Assembly (NCBI RefSeq): GCF_900089835.1
Contig: NZ_OANU01000004.1
Span: 1-64,000, forward strand
Reading direction: 5' to 3'
Origin: Vibrio thalassae
GTDB lineage: Bacteria; Pseudomonadota; Gammaproteobacteria; Enterobacterales; Vibrionaceae
Length of the DNA: 64,000 nucleotides
Of this stretch, positions 37,585 to 48,026 are shown piece after piece. The notes below the pieces were generated by a model. That model saw nothing but the letters and a program-made list of their open reading frames with translations. It was not told where the DNA came from and made no database searches. Position 1 is the first letter of the stretch. Each line of letters opens with the position of its first letter. The position numbers and the translations under genes were made by a program.

Positions 37585-39459
37585 TCAATTTGCTGAGCAT
37601 ACCTCTGTAAACCTCATCCTTGCTTCTTGTGCCGCCCGGGAAGATTGTTCTTTTGCGTCTTGAGCATGTGCGAGCAGTTTGAGCTTTTCTTCTAAATCAT
37701 CCAACAAGTCTTGTGGAATTGCTTTATTCGCGTCATCCGCATGTTCCAACGCATAAGCGCGAATTTTCTTCTTTACTTTAAATAATGCTTGCAACGCAGT
37801 ACGCTCTTCGTCAGCGGCAACTTGCGCGGCATCACGGCATTTTTCAAAGTTAGCGAGAGCCACACCTTCGTTTGACCAAGGATCAAACTCTGGCAGTTCT
37901 TCGATATTAATGGTTGGCTCTACATAATCTTCTTGGTGACGAATATCCAAAGTAGTAGCTTTGACCGCTGAAATCATCAGCATAACAGCGATACCAAGCA
38001 GTGGAAGTCCGCCCACAATGGCCGCCGTTTGAAGGGTACTCAAGCCACCTAGGAACATTAATACCGCTGGCATGAAGCTTAGGGTAAATGCCCAGAACAG
38101 ACGGTTCCAACGCATTGGCTCTTGAGTAACGTCTTTTTGAACCACTGATGCCAAGATGTATGAGATAGAGTCAAATGTAGTCGCTGTGAAGATGATACAT
38201 AACAAGGTAAACAATAAGATGATAAACCAAGCGAAAGGAAGCTCAGAAAGCATCGAGAAAATCGCTTTGGTTGCGCCATATTCATTTAGGATTGCGACGA
38301 TATCAAGCTGACCTGATAGCTGTAATGACAGACCATAGTTTCCTAAGATAATGAAAAATAGGAAACAGCCACATGAACCAAAGAATAGTGAACCTGCAAC
38401 CATCTGTTTGATGGTGCGGCCGCGCGAGATACGAGCGACGAACAAACCCATGCTTGGTGCAAATACTAACCACCATGCCCAGTAGAAAATGGTCCAATCT
38501 TGTGGGAAATGAGTATTGTCAAACGTGCCATAGCCACCAAATGGTTCCGCCCAAGTTGCCATCACAAAGAAGTTTGACATCATTCGACCGATAGAGTCTA
38601 AACCGGTTTCCAAAATGAAGATGGTAGGCCCCAATACCAAAACTAGGGCTAGTAGCAACATCGCACCCCAGAAGTTGATATTACTAAGTATCTTGATGCC
38701 TTTTTCCATACCCGCAAACGAAGAGTAAGCAAAAATCGCAGTACATATCGCTAGTACACCAATTTGGGAATAAGTATTTTGTGGTAGTCCAAACAAGACA
38801 CTTAGACCTTCGCTAATCAGTGGTGCGGCAAGACCAAGAGTTGTCGCTGCGCCACCAAGAAGACCAAAGATAAACAGTACGTCGATAAGCTTACCAAGCC
38901 CACCATTGGTATGTTTTTCACCAATCACAGGAATGAGTGCGCTTGAAACTTTCAGTGCTGGCTGTTTACGAACATAGAAGAAGTAAGCGATAGGCAGTGC
39001 TGGGATAAGGTAGATAGCCCATGCAATAGGTCCCCAGTGGAAGATACCGTAGGTCGCTGCCCAGCGCACGGCTTCTTCACTTCCTGGTTCCAATTGGAAA
39101 GGAGGCGCTTGATAATAGTAGGCCCACTCAATACAGCCCCAGTAAAGGATACTTGCCCCGATTCCTCCGCAGAACAGCATCGCTGCCCAAGAAGACGTAG
39201 CAAATTCTGGTGCTTCGTCAGGATCTCCAAGTTTAATTTGGCCAATATCGCTAAAAATGATGAATATCATGAAAAAGAGAGCAGCGAGGCCAAGAGCGAG
39301 GTACAGGAAGCCAAACTTGTCGGTCATAATGAGCTTGGCTTGCCCGATGATTTTTGCACCTTGTTCAGGGAACATTATCAAGGGAATGATAACGCTCAGG
39401 AGCAATGTGATTGCGCCAAAGAAAGTTGGCTTATCAATCAGCTTAAAGTGTCGGTTCAT
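37585..39459 (-). CDS. BCCT family transporter
   Basis: 624 residues with about 12 membrane helices. The family's aromatic segments are clear: LYWGCIEWAYYYQAPPF near residue 105 and FYWAWWLVFAPSMGLFVARI near 325. Substrates of this family are betaine, choline, carnitine or similar quaternary amines; the exact one cannot be told. The C-terminal tail after the last helix is long (about 130 residues), hydrophilic and partly coiled coil (ALQALFKVKKKIRAYAL, then LLDDLEEKLKLLAHAQ), which in some relatives takes part in osmotic control. No clear Shine-Dalgarno is seen. Confidence 0.9.
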   Translation of the reverse strand: MNRHFKLIDKPTFFGAITLLLSVIIPLIMFPEQGAKIIGQAKLIMTDKFGFLYLALGLAALFFMIFIIFSDIGQIKLGDPDEAPEFATSSWAAMLFCGGIGASILYWGCIEWAYYYQAPPFQLEPGSEEAVRWAATYGIFHWGPIAWAIYLIPALPIAYFFYVRKQPALKVSSALIPVIGEKHTNGGLGKLIDVLFIFGLLGGAATTLGLAAPLISEGLSVLFGLPQNTYSQIGVLAICTAIFAYSSFAGMEKGIKILSNINFWGAMLLLALVLVLGPTIFILETGLDSIGRMMSNFFVMATWAEPFGGYGTFDNTHFPQDWTIFYWAWWLVFAPSMGLFVARISRGRTIKQMVAGSLFFGSCGCFLFFIILGNYGLSLQLSGQLDIVAILNEYGATKAIFSMLSELPFAWFIILLFTLLCIIFTATTFDSISYILASVVQKDVTQEPMRWNRLFWAFTLSFMPAVLMFLGGLSTLQTAAIVGGLPLLGIAVMLMISAVKATTLDIRHQEDYVEPTINIEELPEFDPWSNEGVALANFEKCRDAAQVAADEERTALQALFKVKKKIRAYALEHADDANKAIPQDLLDDLEEKLKLLAHAQDAKEQSSRAAQEARMRFTEVCSAN

Positions 39460-39550
39460 AAATTGTGATCATGCAGTTAAAGATGATCGATTATCAAGTA
39501 AATGCGGTTTCCAACTCAAACAGGATTATTTGTCGTTAGGATAAATACCG

Positions 39551-39916
39551 TTATGCCAAGGCTAATATCAAAGCACCAATGGTCACCGCTGCGGAGACAT
39601 ACTGACCGGCAGAGTAAGAACTATCTTCTTGTTTCTCTATGTCATCTGGATGGTCCATACCTAATGCGCCATGCGCAAAGGAGGTGACAGATTTACCCAA
39701 TCTATCGTCATCGTCTTTTGAGATATTCTCTTTATTGGCGTCTTTGCTCACTTCCTTTTCTAGCATTGCTTTCGCTTGAGGTGAGATGGATACACTATCT
39801 CCATTGCCTGTAGGCAAAGTATTGCCGTTAGCAGTGGCACCTTCTGCGACTGTCTTAGTGGCCGTCGCAACAGGTGCGTTTGTATGGCTCATTAGGTTTG
39901 AATTGACGCTTTGCAT
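39551..39916 (-). CDS. Uncharacterised 121-residue protein with C-terminal membrane helix
   Basis: The start used has GGAG at a good distance; a frame extension to 39940 is less likely. The N-terminal half is polar (Asn/Thr/Ala-rich). A VSISPQAKAMLEKE segment near residue 40 recalls short helical motifs in FlgM and related small proteins. Next comes an Asp/Lys-rich part (NISKDDDDRLGK), then a C-terminal helix GQYVSAAVTIGALILALA. I do not recognise the family; it could be a tail-anchored protein. Confidence 0.6.
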   Translation of the reverse strand: MQSVNSNLMSHTNAPVATATKTVAEGATANGNTLPTGNGDSVSISPQAKAMLEKEVSKDANKENISKDDDDRLGKSVTSFAHGALGMDHPDDIEKQEDSSYSAGQYVSAAVTIGALILALA

Positions 39917-40058
39917 AACTATCTCCATTAGCGCTATCAATCAATACATCGTCAAATGTCGCAAAAACTTTATAAAAGCTTCTGTAAATGAGAGATTGAT
40001 CGATATTGTGAACAATGATAAGGCAAATTACGCGCCAATCATAACCTATGGTGATGAA

Positions 40059-41009
40059 TTATTTGCAGACCAACGAGTCGTTGCGCGTTTTAAGGGCTTT
40101 GTAGGCGTTCATTCGATTTTCACGTTGTACGTATCGCGCCGGAGGCGGTAATACTTTCAGTTGAAAGTCTACATTTGAATCAGAAATATCACTAACGGGT
40201 GTAATTACGACTACGTTTAGAGCAGGGTTGAGCTGTTTTATTTGCGCCGCAGTCCCCAGAGCCTGTTCGGTATGAAACTTACCCGCTATATGCATAACTT
40301 GAGAGTTTGGGTGCTGGGCAATGTAATCGACGATGCTTTCTGCCATTGTTGCATCCCATGCCAACTGAGCAGCATACTGTTTCTTAGTTTGTTCGGCGTC
40401 ACCATGATGCATTGAGGCCATAAATTTATCTTTGTAAGGTGAACTGGATGTATCGATGTTTTTAGCGATAAATGAGCGCTCTTTACTATCTAATTTATCC
40501 AGATAGCTAAGTCCTTGGCGACCGATACATCGAACAATACTCTTCGGAGCGTTACTGGCGATGACATCAATCTGAGAGGCTTTAGCAAGTTCAACTAGAG
40601 GGCGATAATCACTTTCATAATTAGGCCAAGCGTTACCCTGTTTGATCAGTACCTGCTCACCAATCTCCGATGCTAGATAATCGTCAACAACAGGCTGTTT
40701 GTCACGGGTGAATTGCTCCATAGACAGAGCGACATTGGCATCGTTGTTAATAAGAGCTTTCAGTAAGTCGGTTTGGAATCGATGGATTCCTGGATGTGTA
40801 TGCCATTCTCCCACTAAAATGACTTCAGCATCTAGAATAGCAGTCGGTAACGCATTTAAGCTGATAGCAGCGCCTTCAGGGCTATTGAACTGGTAGTCGT
40901 AGAAAGACAACACGTGGTTAGATTCTGATGTGTTTTTGTCTGCAGAAGATGTGTTCGCGGCGCACCCAGACAAAAGCGCGAATGAGATAAGAATGGGTAA
41001 TGCTTTCAT
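40059..41009 (-). CDS. ChaN-like lipoprotein
   Basis: 316 residues. Lipobox LLSGC gives a lipidated Cys at about 16. The body matches the ChaN/DUF399 haem-binding group: EVILVGEWHTHPGIHRFQ, ALSMEQFTRDKQP, and late MHIAGKFHTEQALG. The His pair in WHTHPGIH is the likely ligand site. An AGAGAG ribosome site is present. A role in haem or iron handling is from family knowledge only, since no iron genes lie beside it. Confidence 0.85.
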   Translation of the reverse strand: MKALPILISFALLSGCAANTSSADKNTSESNHVLSFYDYQFNSPEGAAISLNALPTAILDAEVILVGEWHTHPGIHRFQTDLLKALINNDANVALSMEQFTRDKQPVVDDYLASEIGEQVLIKQGNAWPNYESDYRPLVELAKASQIDVIASNAPKSIVRCIGRQGLSYLDKLDSKERSFIAKNIDTSSSPYKDKFMASMHHGDAEQTKKQYAAQLAWDATMAESIVDYIAQHPNSQVMHIAGKFHTEQALGTAAQIKQLNPALNVVVITPVSDISDSNVDFQLKVLPPPARYVQRENRMNAYKALKTRNDSLVCK

Positions 41010-41112
41010 AGTTTGATCTCTCTATAAAAATAGCCTTCTTAGAAGGCTATCTTGGAACCATAATGGTAATAGAGATTCATGCTAGACTCAATCTAATTGA
41101 AAATAAATCTCA

Positions 41113-41925
41113 TTACATTTTTCGGTATGCGCGAATCATAAAGTCGGCTCGGCAATGGAACAACGTTTGTGCTTTCAGGCTCGATCTGATGTCATCTGTC
41201 GCTTTCCAAGCGAAAGGGGTCATCTGCAATAAATCGACGGCTTGCTGACCTGTCAGGCTCATTTCATAGTCTAGTTTAGATTCGGATAACAACTCGAAAC
41301 CTTCTATCTGCTCAGCGGTTTCATCATGGAGACGTACATCTTGATAGATAAGCTCTCTTAGTTCATATAAATGGTGGCTGCCCGGCGTGACCGTGAGCAT
41401 GATACCCCGCTCGTTGATACAGCGAACTAACTCATCGTGCTTACACGGTGCATAAATACGAATGATTGCGGCTAAGTTACTGTCGGAAAAAGGCAGCTTA
41501 TGGCTAGAGGCAACACAAAAATTGACGTTCGGGTAGCGTTTTGCTCCGTAACGAATCGCTACTTTAGAAATGTCGAGCCCATAAAAATCTAATGGCTTGT
41601 CATGTTCAGCAAGGTAGCGTTGGAAAAAACTGGTGTAATAGCCTTCACCGCAGCCTATGTCGAGAACGGAACCTTGTTGAACTAGTTCTGCTAGGGTCTC
41701 GGCGACTTGCTGGCGCATAGGGGCATACAAGCCGTGCTCAAGGAAAGTGCGTCGAGCCTGCATCATTTCTTTGTTGTCGCCTGGATCTTTTGAGCGTTTG
41801 TGTTGCACGGGCATTAGGTTGACATAACCTTCTTTTGCCAAGTCGAACTGATGGTTATTCTCGCAGCGAAAACTACGTTCATTTAGAGACAAAGATTGCT
41901 GACAGAGAGGGCATTGATAGGACAT
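41113..41925 (-). CDS. rlmA: 23S rRNA (guanine-745-N1)-methyltransferase
   Basis: 270 residues. The N-terminal zinc-binding part (CPLCQQSL at 5-12, then FRCENNHQFD) is followed by a KEGYVNLMPVQHKRSKDPGD stretch, typical of RlmA(I). SAM-binding motif VLDIGCGEGYYTSF is at about 93-106. It methylates G745 in helix 35 of 23S rRNA in E. coli. Confidence 0.94.
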   Translation of the reverse strand: MSYQCPLCQQSLSLNERSFRCENNHQFDLAKEGYVNLMPVQHKRSKDPGDNKEMMQARRTFLEHGLYAPMRQQVAETLAELVQQGSVLDIGCGEGYYTSFFQRYLAEHDKPLDFYGLDISKVAIRYGAKRYPNVNFCVASSHKLPFSDSNLAAIIRIYAPCKHDELVRCINERGIMLTVTPGSHHLYELRELIYQDVRLHDETAEQIEGFELLSESKLDYEMSLTGQQAVDLLQMTPFAWKATDDIRSSLKAQTLFHCRADFMIRAYRKM

Positions 41926-41995
41926 AGGTTAGACTCGACGAAAATTTTCGTAAGTCTAACCATATCATTGGTTGGAAGCAATTAGCTCAGTGGAA

Positions 41996-42880
41996 TTACT
42001 TCACAGAAAGAGTGGTGCTAAGTTGGTAGGTGTCGCCTGGGTTGACTTCTTGCCCAGACTCAAGGGTTTTAGCATGCAATGTGGACTCAATACAGAACAT
42101 AGTTAAGTATCCATCATCGTTCATGTCACCCATAGATTTTGCGCCGGCTTCCCAAGGGGTCCATAAGACCGCAGAGTTGTCCCCCTCGTTGACGACAGAC
42201 AGTCGTCGATTAAAGGCATTATCGTGAAGCACAATTTCTTTACTCGGCTCAGTATAAACGCGATCGATGGTGTCAGTGAGAGCGAGCGTGTCGCCGCCTT
42301 GGCACACTTTACCGTCTTGTAAACCATCAATATAAGTTGGTCCCATGCCGGTAACTTCCATGTTATTAATGTCGCCGATATTTAGGTAGGTATGCAATGC
42401 ACCAGAGAATTTCCATGGCGCAGAGTCAGTGTTAGTAACATTAAGGGTGGCGGTTAATGTGTCCGATATTTCTACGTTTAACACTAATTGGAAACGGTGC
42501 GGCCAAACTTCACGTGTTTGCTCATCATCAGTCAAGCCTAAGCTAATGATCACACCTGCTTCGCTCTCACGATGTTCTACTAGAGTCCAAGCCATATTAC
42601 GAGCAAAGCCGTGTGAAGGCGCTGCTACGCGACCAAACCAAGGCCAACAGATTGGAATGCCGCCTCTTAGCGGAGTTTTATTGTCATACACGGCATCTTT
42701 ACTCATCCAAATCAGATCTTCTTGATTCACTGGTTTGAATGAAATGATGTGTCCACCATGGAGAGAAATTGCTGCGGTGGCTTTTGGGTGATTGATGCGA
42801 ATGATCGTATTGTCGTCAAGCTTAGCTGTTGTTACATAATCAGAAAGCACAGTTAAGGCAGGTAACGTAGACAAATCCAT
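41996..42880 (-). CDS. yeaD: D-hexose-6-phosphate mutarotase
   Basis: 294 residues, aldose-1-epimerase fold. GGIPICWPWFGRV and HGFARNMAWTLVE hold the conserved Arg and His; FSGALHTYLNIGDI holds the second His; the late FCIESTLHA holds the Glu. It interconverts alpha and beta forms of glucose-6-phosphate. It follows gapA, as in E. coli. AGGAG precedes the ATG by 10 nt. Confidence 0.92.
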   Translation of the reverse strand: MDLSTLPALTVLSDYVTTAKLDDNTIIRINHPKATAAISLHGGHIISFKPVNQEDLIWMSKDAVYDNKTPLRGGIPICWPWFGRVAAPSHGFARNMAWTLVEHRESEAGVIISLGLTDDEQTREVWPHRFQLVLNVEISDTLTATLNVTNTDSAPWKFSGALHTYLNIGDINNMEVTGMGPTYIDGLQDGKVCQGGDTLALTDTIDRVYTEPSKEIVLHDNAFNRRLSVVNEGDNSAVLWTPWEAGAKSMGDMNDDGYLTMFCIESTLHAKTLESGQEVNPGDTYQLSTTLSVK

Positions 42881-42970
42881 AGATTGAAACTCCTAGGTGA
42901 GCGTTTCTGGTTCCTAGGGGAGGGCAATGTTTAACATTCCCAGGTGATATTGAACCCAGAAACAGATACA

Positions 42971-42996
42971 AAAAAGGCGACCCAATGAGTCGCCTT
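42971..42996 (-). terminator. gapA terminator
   Basis: Read on the minus strand: stem AAGGCGAC / GTCGCCTT (8 bp), loop of 7, then a T run. Confidence 0.88.
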
Positions 42997-43023
42997 AATA
43001 CAATATTCAGCTAATAGCTTACA

Positions 43024-44357
<1,334 letters not shown>

Positions 44358-44783
44358 GTGAGTGGTGAAAATAAAAACGCGATGAAGCCCGATGATTACT
44401 GGCGTCAGACCCTAAATGAAGAGCAGTACCGAGTCTGTCGACTACAGGGTACTGAGGCGCCTTTTAGTGGCACCCTACTGCACAACCGTGATACTGGCTT
44501 ATACCACTGTACTTGTTGTGAGACACCGCTTTTTGATTCCGAAAGTAAATACGATTCTGGCTGTGGTTGGCCGAGTTTTGATGCGCCAATTGATAGCAAT
44601 GTTATCCGATTTTTGGAAGATTTTAGCCACGGGATGCAGCGAATAGAGATCAGATGTAAGGCGTGTGACAGTCATTTAGGTCACGTTTTTGAGGACGGGC
44701 CAAAAACAACGGGACAAAGATACTGCGTCAATTCAGTGTCGTTAATTTTCAACAAAAGTAACGACAGTAACGTATCTGACTGA
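44358..44783 (+). CDS. msrB: Peptide-methionine (R)-S-oxide reductase
   Basis: Repairs R-methionine sulfoxide in proteins. 141 residues. Zinc ligands Cys 51, 54, 100 and 103; catalytic Cys123 in [11 protein letters not shown]. Segments CGWPSFDAP and [10 protein letters not shown] are typical. The start is GTG, with AAAGG close upstream. It is divergent from gapA as in E. coli. Confidence 0.95.
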   Translation: MSGENKNAMKPDDYWRQTLNEEQYRVCRLQGTEAPFSGTLLHNRDTGLYHCTCCETPLFDSESKYDSGCGWPSFDAPIDSNVIRFLEDFSHGMQRIEIRCKACDSHLGHVFEDGPKTTGQRYCVNSVSLIFNKSNDSNVSD

Positions 44784-44795
44784 TTTTATGTTCCA

Positions 44796-44817
44796 TTCTT
44801 TCAATTTGTTGAAAGAA
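44796..44817. terminator. Hairpin after msrB
   Basis: 9-bp stem TTCTTTCAA / TTGAAAGAA with loop TTTG. No T run, but it stands 13 nt after the msrB stop and next to the following terminator. Confidence 0.45.
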
Positions 44818-44819
44818 AA

Positions 44820-44841
44820 TCGGGCTCCTGTGTGAGCCCGA
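44820..44841 (-). terminator. Terminator of the DUF2989 gene
   Basis: Stem TCGGGCTC / GAGCCCGA (8 bp) with loop CTGTGT. On the minus strand it is followed by TTTTCTTTC, so it mainly serves the gene at 44863-45681. Confidence 0.8.
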
Positions 44842-44862
44842 ATTGCTTGTCAGTAGAGGCAT

Positions 44863-45681
44863 TTATCGCTCAAGAATGGAATCGCTTGTATAGCTACCAT
44901 TGTCAATCAATTTGGCGACCCTTTCTGCCTGATCATTTAATAGTTGATAGTCCTCTTCGGTTAGACCAAACAGCAATCTGAGCTCACTATCTGATGCAAT
45001 CGGAACCTCAAATTCCTTACCGACCATGGCCCAAAGGTAGGATTCTCTCGGTCGATCAAGGCTTTGAGTGACACTAGCTAAAGACTTTATGACCTCTTTG
45101 TTGACCTCTTTCCCTCCCTTTGAAAGCTCAAGAGAACGGTTAAGCAACCGATAGGTTTTCAGTTTGTCGCGAGAAATATAGTGGGTAGCCAGAGCATATT
45201 GCATGGAACCCGTATCGAGTGCCCCGGTGTTTTCCATGGCTAAAAAGCGGCGTTTAGCGGCGTGACTACCTGTTTCGCTCCAAAGGAAATAGAGGGTTTC
45301 TGGTGAAGTGGAATTGGCCAGTTCACGAGTGATACGATCTTGCTCTTCTATTGAATACATAAGAGCGTTAAACCTTTTAGATTTAAGGTCAGCTTGCTCG
45401 ATAGGCTGGATCTGTGAGGCTAACTCTAGACATTTTCGATACTCTTTTAGTAGATGATAATCTTTCACCTGGTTGGCTTCACTAGGATCGTTAAGCATTT
45501 CGTTGCGATGCCAAATCAGGTCTGTTCTGGCAACTCGACACTGGCCATCGTTAATATTTAACGAAGAACAATTCAGCTTTGGTTCATTTTCACAAAGTTG
45601 ATCGGTGTTTTTACGGGTTTCGAAACATCCGGATAATAGTGAAGTGGCTGCTAAGATGGTTAGGAGATAAGGTAATTTCAT
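44863..45681 (-). CDS. DUF2989 family lipoprotein
   Basis: About 272 residues. The start used gives a lipoprotein signal MKLPYLLTILAATSLLSGC with Cys at 19. The mature part is helical, with LEYRKCLELASQI-like stretches and repeated Tyr/Leu-rich helices (METGSMQYALATHYISRD region, RLLNRSLELSKGG) that suggest a TPR-like fold. The family is known mainly from Vibrio and relatives; function unknown. Confidence 0.75.
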   Translation of the reverse strand: MKLPYLLTILAATSLLSGCFETRKNTDQLCENEPKLNCSSLNINDGQCRVARTDLIWHRNEMLNDPSEANQVKDYHLLKEYRKCLELASQIQPIEQADLKSKRFNALMYSIEEQDRITRELANSTSPETLYFLWSETGSHAAKRRFLAMENTGALDTGSMQYALATHYISRDKLKTYRLLNRSLELSKGGKEVNKEVIKSLASVTQSLDRPRESYLWAMVGKEFEVPIASDSELRLLFGLTEEDYQLLNDQAERVAKLIDNGSYTSDSILER

Positions 45682-45822
45682 TCTACTACTTGTGATCAAT
45701 TACACTGATTTGTCGTACTCAACTTGACTCAGTGTATCATCACGTTATCGTTCGAGTAACGAATTAACCTCTCAGAACCGAAATTTAAAGGGCTGAGAGT
45801 TCAAGTAAAAAGAAGGTTCAGT

Positions 45823-46107
45823 ATGGACGTAGAACAACTCTTAGAAGCCATGACTCCTGATGTTTATGAGAGACTTCTGTATGCCACTGAAACTGGTCGT
45901 TGGCCAGAAGGTAGTAGGTTATCTCAGGATCAAAGAGATTCTTGTATGCAAGCGGTTATGCTTTATCAGTCGAAGCACAATGTCGATCCGCAGCATATGT
46001 CGGTTGCAGCAGGGGGCGAAATTAGCTTTAAAAGCAAAGCGGAACTCAAAAAGCAGTTCAGCACTGAGCAGCAAGATATTATGCGAGTCAAAGTGAGTAA
46101 CGAATAG
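45823..46107 (+). CDS. yeaC: YeaC family protein (DUF1315)
   Basis: 94 residues. MDVEQLLEAMTPDVYERLL and GRWPEGSRLSQDQRDSCMQ are the DUF1315 segments. AGAAGG ribosome site. E. coli yeaC also lies beside msrB. Function unknown. Confidence 0.88.
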   Translation: MDVEQLLEAMTPDVYERLLYATETGRWPEGSRLSQDQRDSCMQAVMLYQSKHNVDPQHMSVAAGGEISFKSKAELKKQFSTEQQDIMRVKVSNE

Positions 46108-46133
46108 AAAAAGGGGCGATTAGCCCCTTTTTT
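46108..46133. terminator. Bidirectional terminator between yeaC and SulP gene
   Basis: 10-bp stem AAAAAGGGGC / GCCCCTTTTT with loop GATTA; T runs on both strands. Serves both convergent genes. Confidence 0.92.
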
Positions 46134-46142
46134 GTTTTGTCA

Positions 46143-47702
46143 TTAGCCTGCGAGCACGTCTGTGGCAACTTTGTAGCTAGGATCTTCTTTCACATTGATT
46201 TCTACGAGACTGCCTGCTTTTTGCAAAAGCGCACGACAATCAGGGCTCAAGTGCCTTAAGTGCAGTATTTTTCCGACAGCGGCATAACGTTCAGCTAAGG
46301 TTTCAATAGCTTCAATTGCCGAGTGGTCTGCGACGCGAGAATTAGCAAAATCGACGATGACATCTTCTGGATCGTTCTTAGCGTCAAATAACTCCAAAAA
46401 GTTTGCCGCAGACCCAAAGAAAATTGGTCCGTTGACATGATACTCTTTTGACCCTTCTGCGTTGATATTGCTGCTCGCGTAAATATGTTTGGCGTGTTCC
46501 CAAGCAAACATAAGTGCTGATACGATTACGCCCACCGCTACCGCGACGGCTAGGTCTGTAAGAACGGTAACCACAGTCACTAGGACAATAACGAAGAAAT
46601 CTTGTTTAGGTACGCGACGAGCGAGTTTGAAGGTAGCCCACTCGAATGTACCTATGACAACCATAAACATAACCCCTACCAGCGCTGCTAATGGAATCAT
46701 TTCGATAAGTGCTGCTGCAAACAAGATAAACATCAACAACGCCACTGCGGCAACAATTCCTGACAATCGACCACGACCACCAGAGTTCACGTTAATCATC
46801 GACTGGCCGATCATAGCACAACCACCCATTGCTCCGAATACAGAGCAGGTTACGTTCGCTAGGCCTTGGCCGACGCATTCACGGTTGGATTGACCGCGAG
46901 TGTTGGTCATTTCGTCAAGGACTGTTAGGGTCAATAGTGACTCGATCAAACCGATGGCTGCGAGAATAATGGCATACGGCAGAATGATTTGGAGAGTTTC
47001 AAAGGTCAATGGAACGGCCGGGATAGAGAACTCTGGCAGTGAACCTGCTAGTGTCGCGTTCATATCACCCGACATAGAACGGAGGAAGTCGACAACCGTG
47101 CGTGTGTCCAAACCAAGCCCCTGAACTAACAGAGTAACAGTAACGATAGCGACTAACGACGATGGCACTGCTGTGGTTAACTTAGGCAAGAAGTGAATAA
47201 TACCCATGGTTAAAGCAACTAAGCCAAGCATCAGTACCATTTGATCTTGTGGAAGCCAAGTAAGGGCACCTGAAATATCTGGGGCTTTGAACTGTCCCAG
47301 TTGCGCTAGGAAGATAACAATAGCTAAACCGTTAACAAAACCTATCATAACCGGATGAGGGACCATGCGAATAAACTTACCCAATTTAAACAATCCCGCG
47401 CTAATCTGCAGCAAACCGGCTAGCATGATAGCAGCAAAAAGGTACTGTACACCGTGAGTTGCAACGAGGCTGACCATAACGACTGCCATGGCGCCAGTAG
47501 CGCCAGAGATCATACCTGGGCGACCACCAAAGATAGATGTGATTAAACCGACGATAAAGGCAGCGTATAAGCCGACCATTGGATCAACACCGGCAACGAA
47601 AGCGAAAGCGACGGCTTCTGGAACCAAAGCTAATGCGACGGTAAGACCCGATAGGACATCGTTTTTTACCGAATGCTTTGAAAACTGTGGAAATTCAAAC
47701 AT
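46143..47702 (-). CDS. SulP family anion transporter with STAS domain
   Basis: 519 residues. About 12 membrane helices at 15-410, with the SulP signature near the start ([20 protein letters not shown]) and GLINVN-like segment [15 protein letters not shown]. The C-terminal STAS domain (about 420-519) holds [19 protein letters not shown]. Substrate could be sulfate, bicarbonate or dicarboxylate; this short bacterial subgroup is not resolved by eye. No clear ribosome site. Confidence 0.9.
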   Translation of the reverse strand: MFEFPQFSKHSVKNDVLSGLTVALALVPEAVAFAFVAGVDPMVGLYAAFIVGLITSIFGGRPGMISGATGAMAVVMVSLVATHGVQYLFAAIMLAGLLQISAGLFKLGKFIRMVPHPVMIGFVNGLAIVIFLAQLGQFKAPDISGALTWLPQDQMVLMLGLVALTMGIIHFLPKLTTAVPSSLVAIVTVTLLVQGLGLDTRTVVDFLRSMSGDMNATLAGSLPEFSIPAVPLTFETLQIILPYAIILAAIGLIESLLTLTVLDEMTNTRGQSNRECVGQGLANVTCSVFGAMGGCAMIGQSMINVNSGGRGRLSGIVAAVALLMFILFAAALIEMIPLAALVGVMFMVVIGTFEWATFKLARRVPKQDFFVIVLVTVVTVLTDLAVAVAVGVIVSALMFAWEHAKHIYASSNINAEGSKEYHVNGPIFFGSAANFLELFDAKNDPEDVIVDFANSRVADHSAIEAIETLAERYAAVGKILHLRHLSPDCRALLQKAGSLVEINVKEDPSYKVATDVLAG

Positions 47703-48026
47703 GTAATTGTGCTTACTTATGTTGTTGGATTCATATGGATTTCATCCGACGCGCATTTAGACGTTCAAAGTGTAGAATCGCTATAGCAATAGCGTAAGTG
47801 AAAATGATTCGTCGTCGTTATCCAATCTGAGAGTGACATAGATTGGGTGCATTGTTGATGAAATAATCAAAGCTCGGAATGCTACCGAAATGTGAACAAA
47901 ACTTCAATATTGAAAGAAAGTGTTTCTACGTTAGTTGACCCTAACGGTTGTCATTTCGGGTGATAGTCCATGACCTGTAAAAAAGGCTGCGATATCGCAG
48001 CCTTTTCGAATCATCCAATGGATGTA
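47703..48026. other. Region between SulP gene and rne
   Basis: No gene seen. It must hold the SulP promoter. The rne-side end has a symmetric terminator at 47981-48006. Confidence 0.6.
47981..48006 (-). terminator. rne terminator (perfect palindrome)
   Basis: The 26 bases are a perfect inverted repeat (13-bp arms; AAAAGGCTGCGAT in the left arm) with T runs on both strands. It lies 20 nt beyond the rne stop. Confidence 0.88.
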
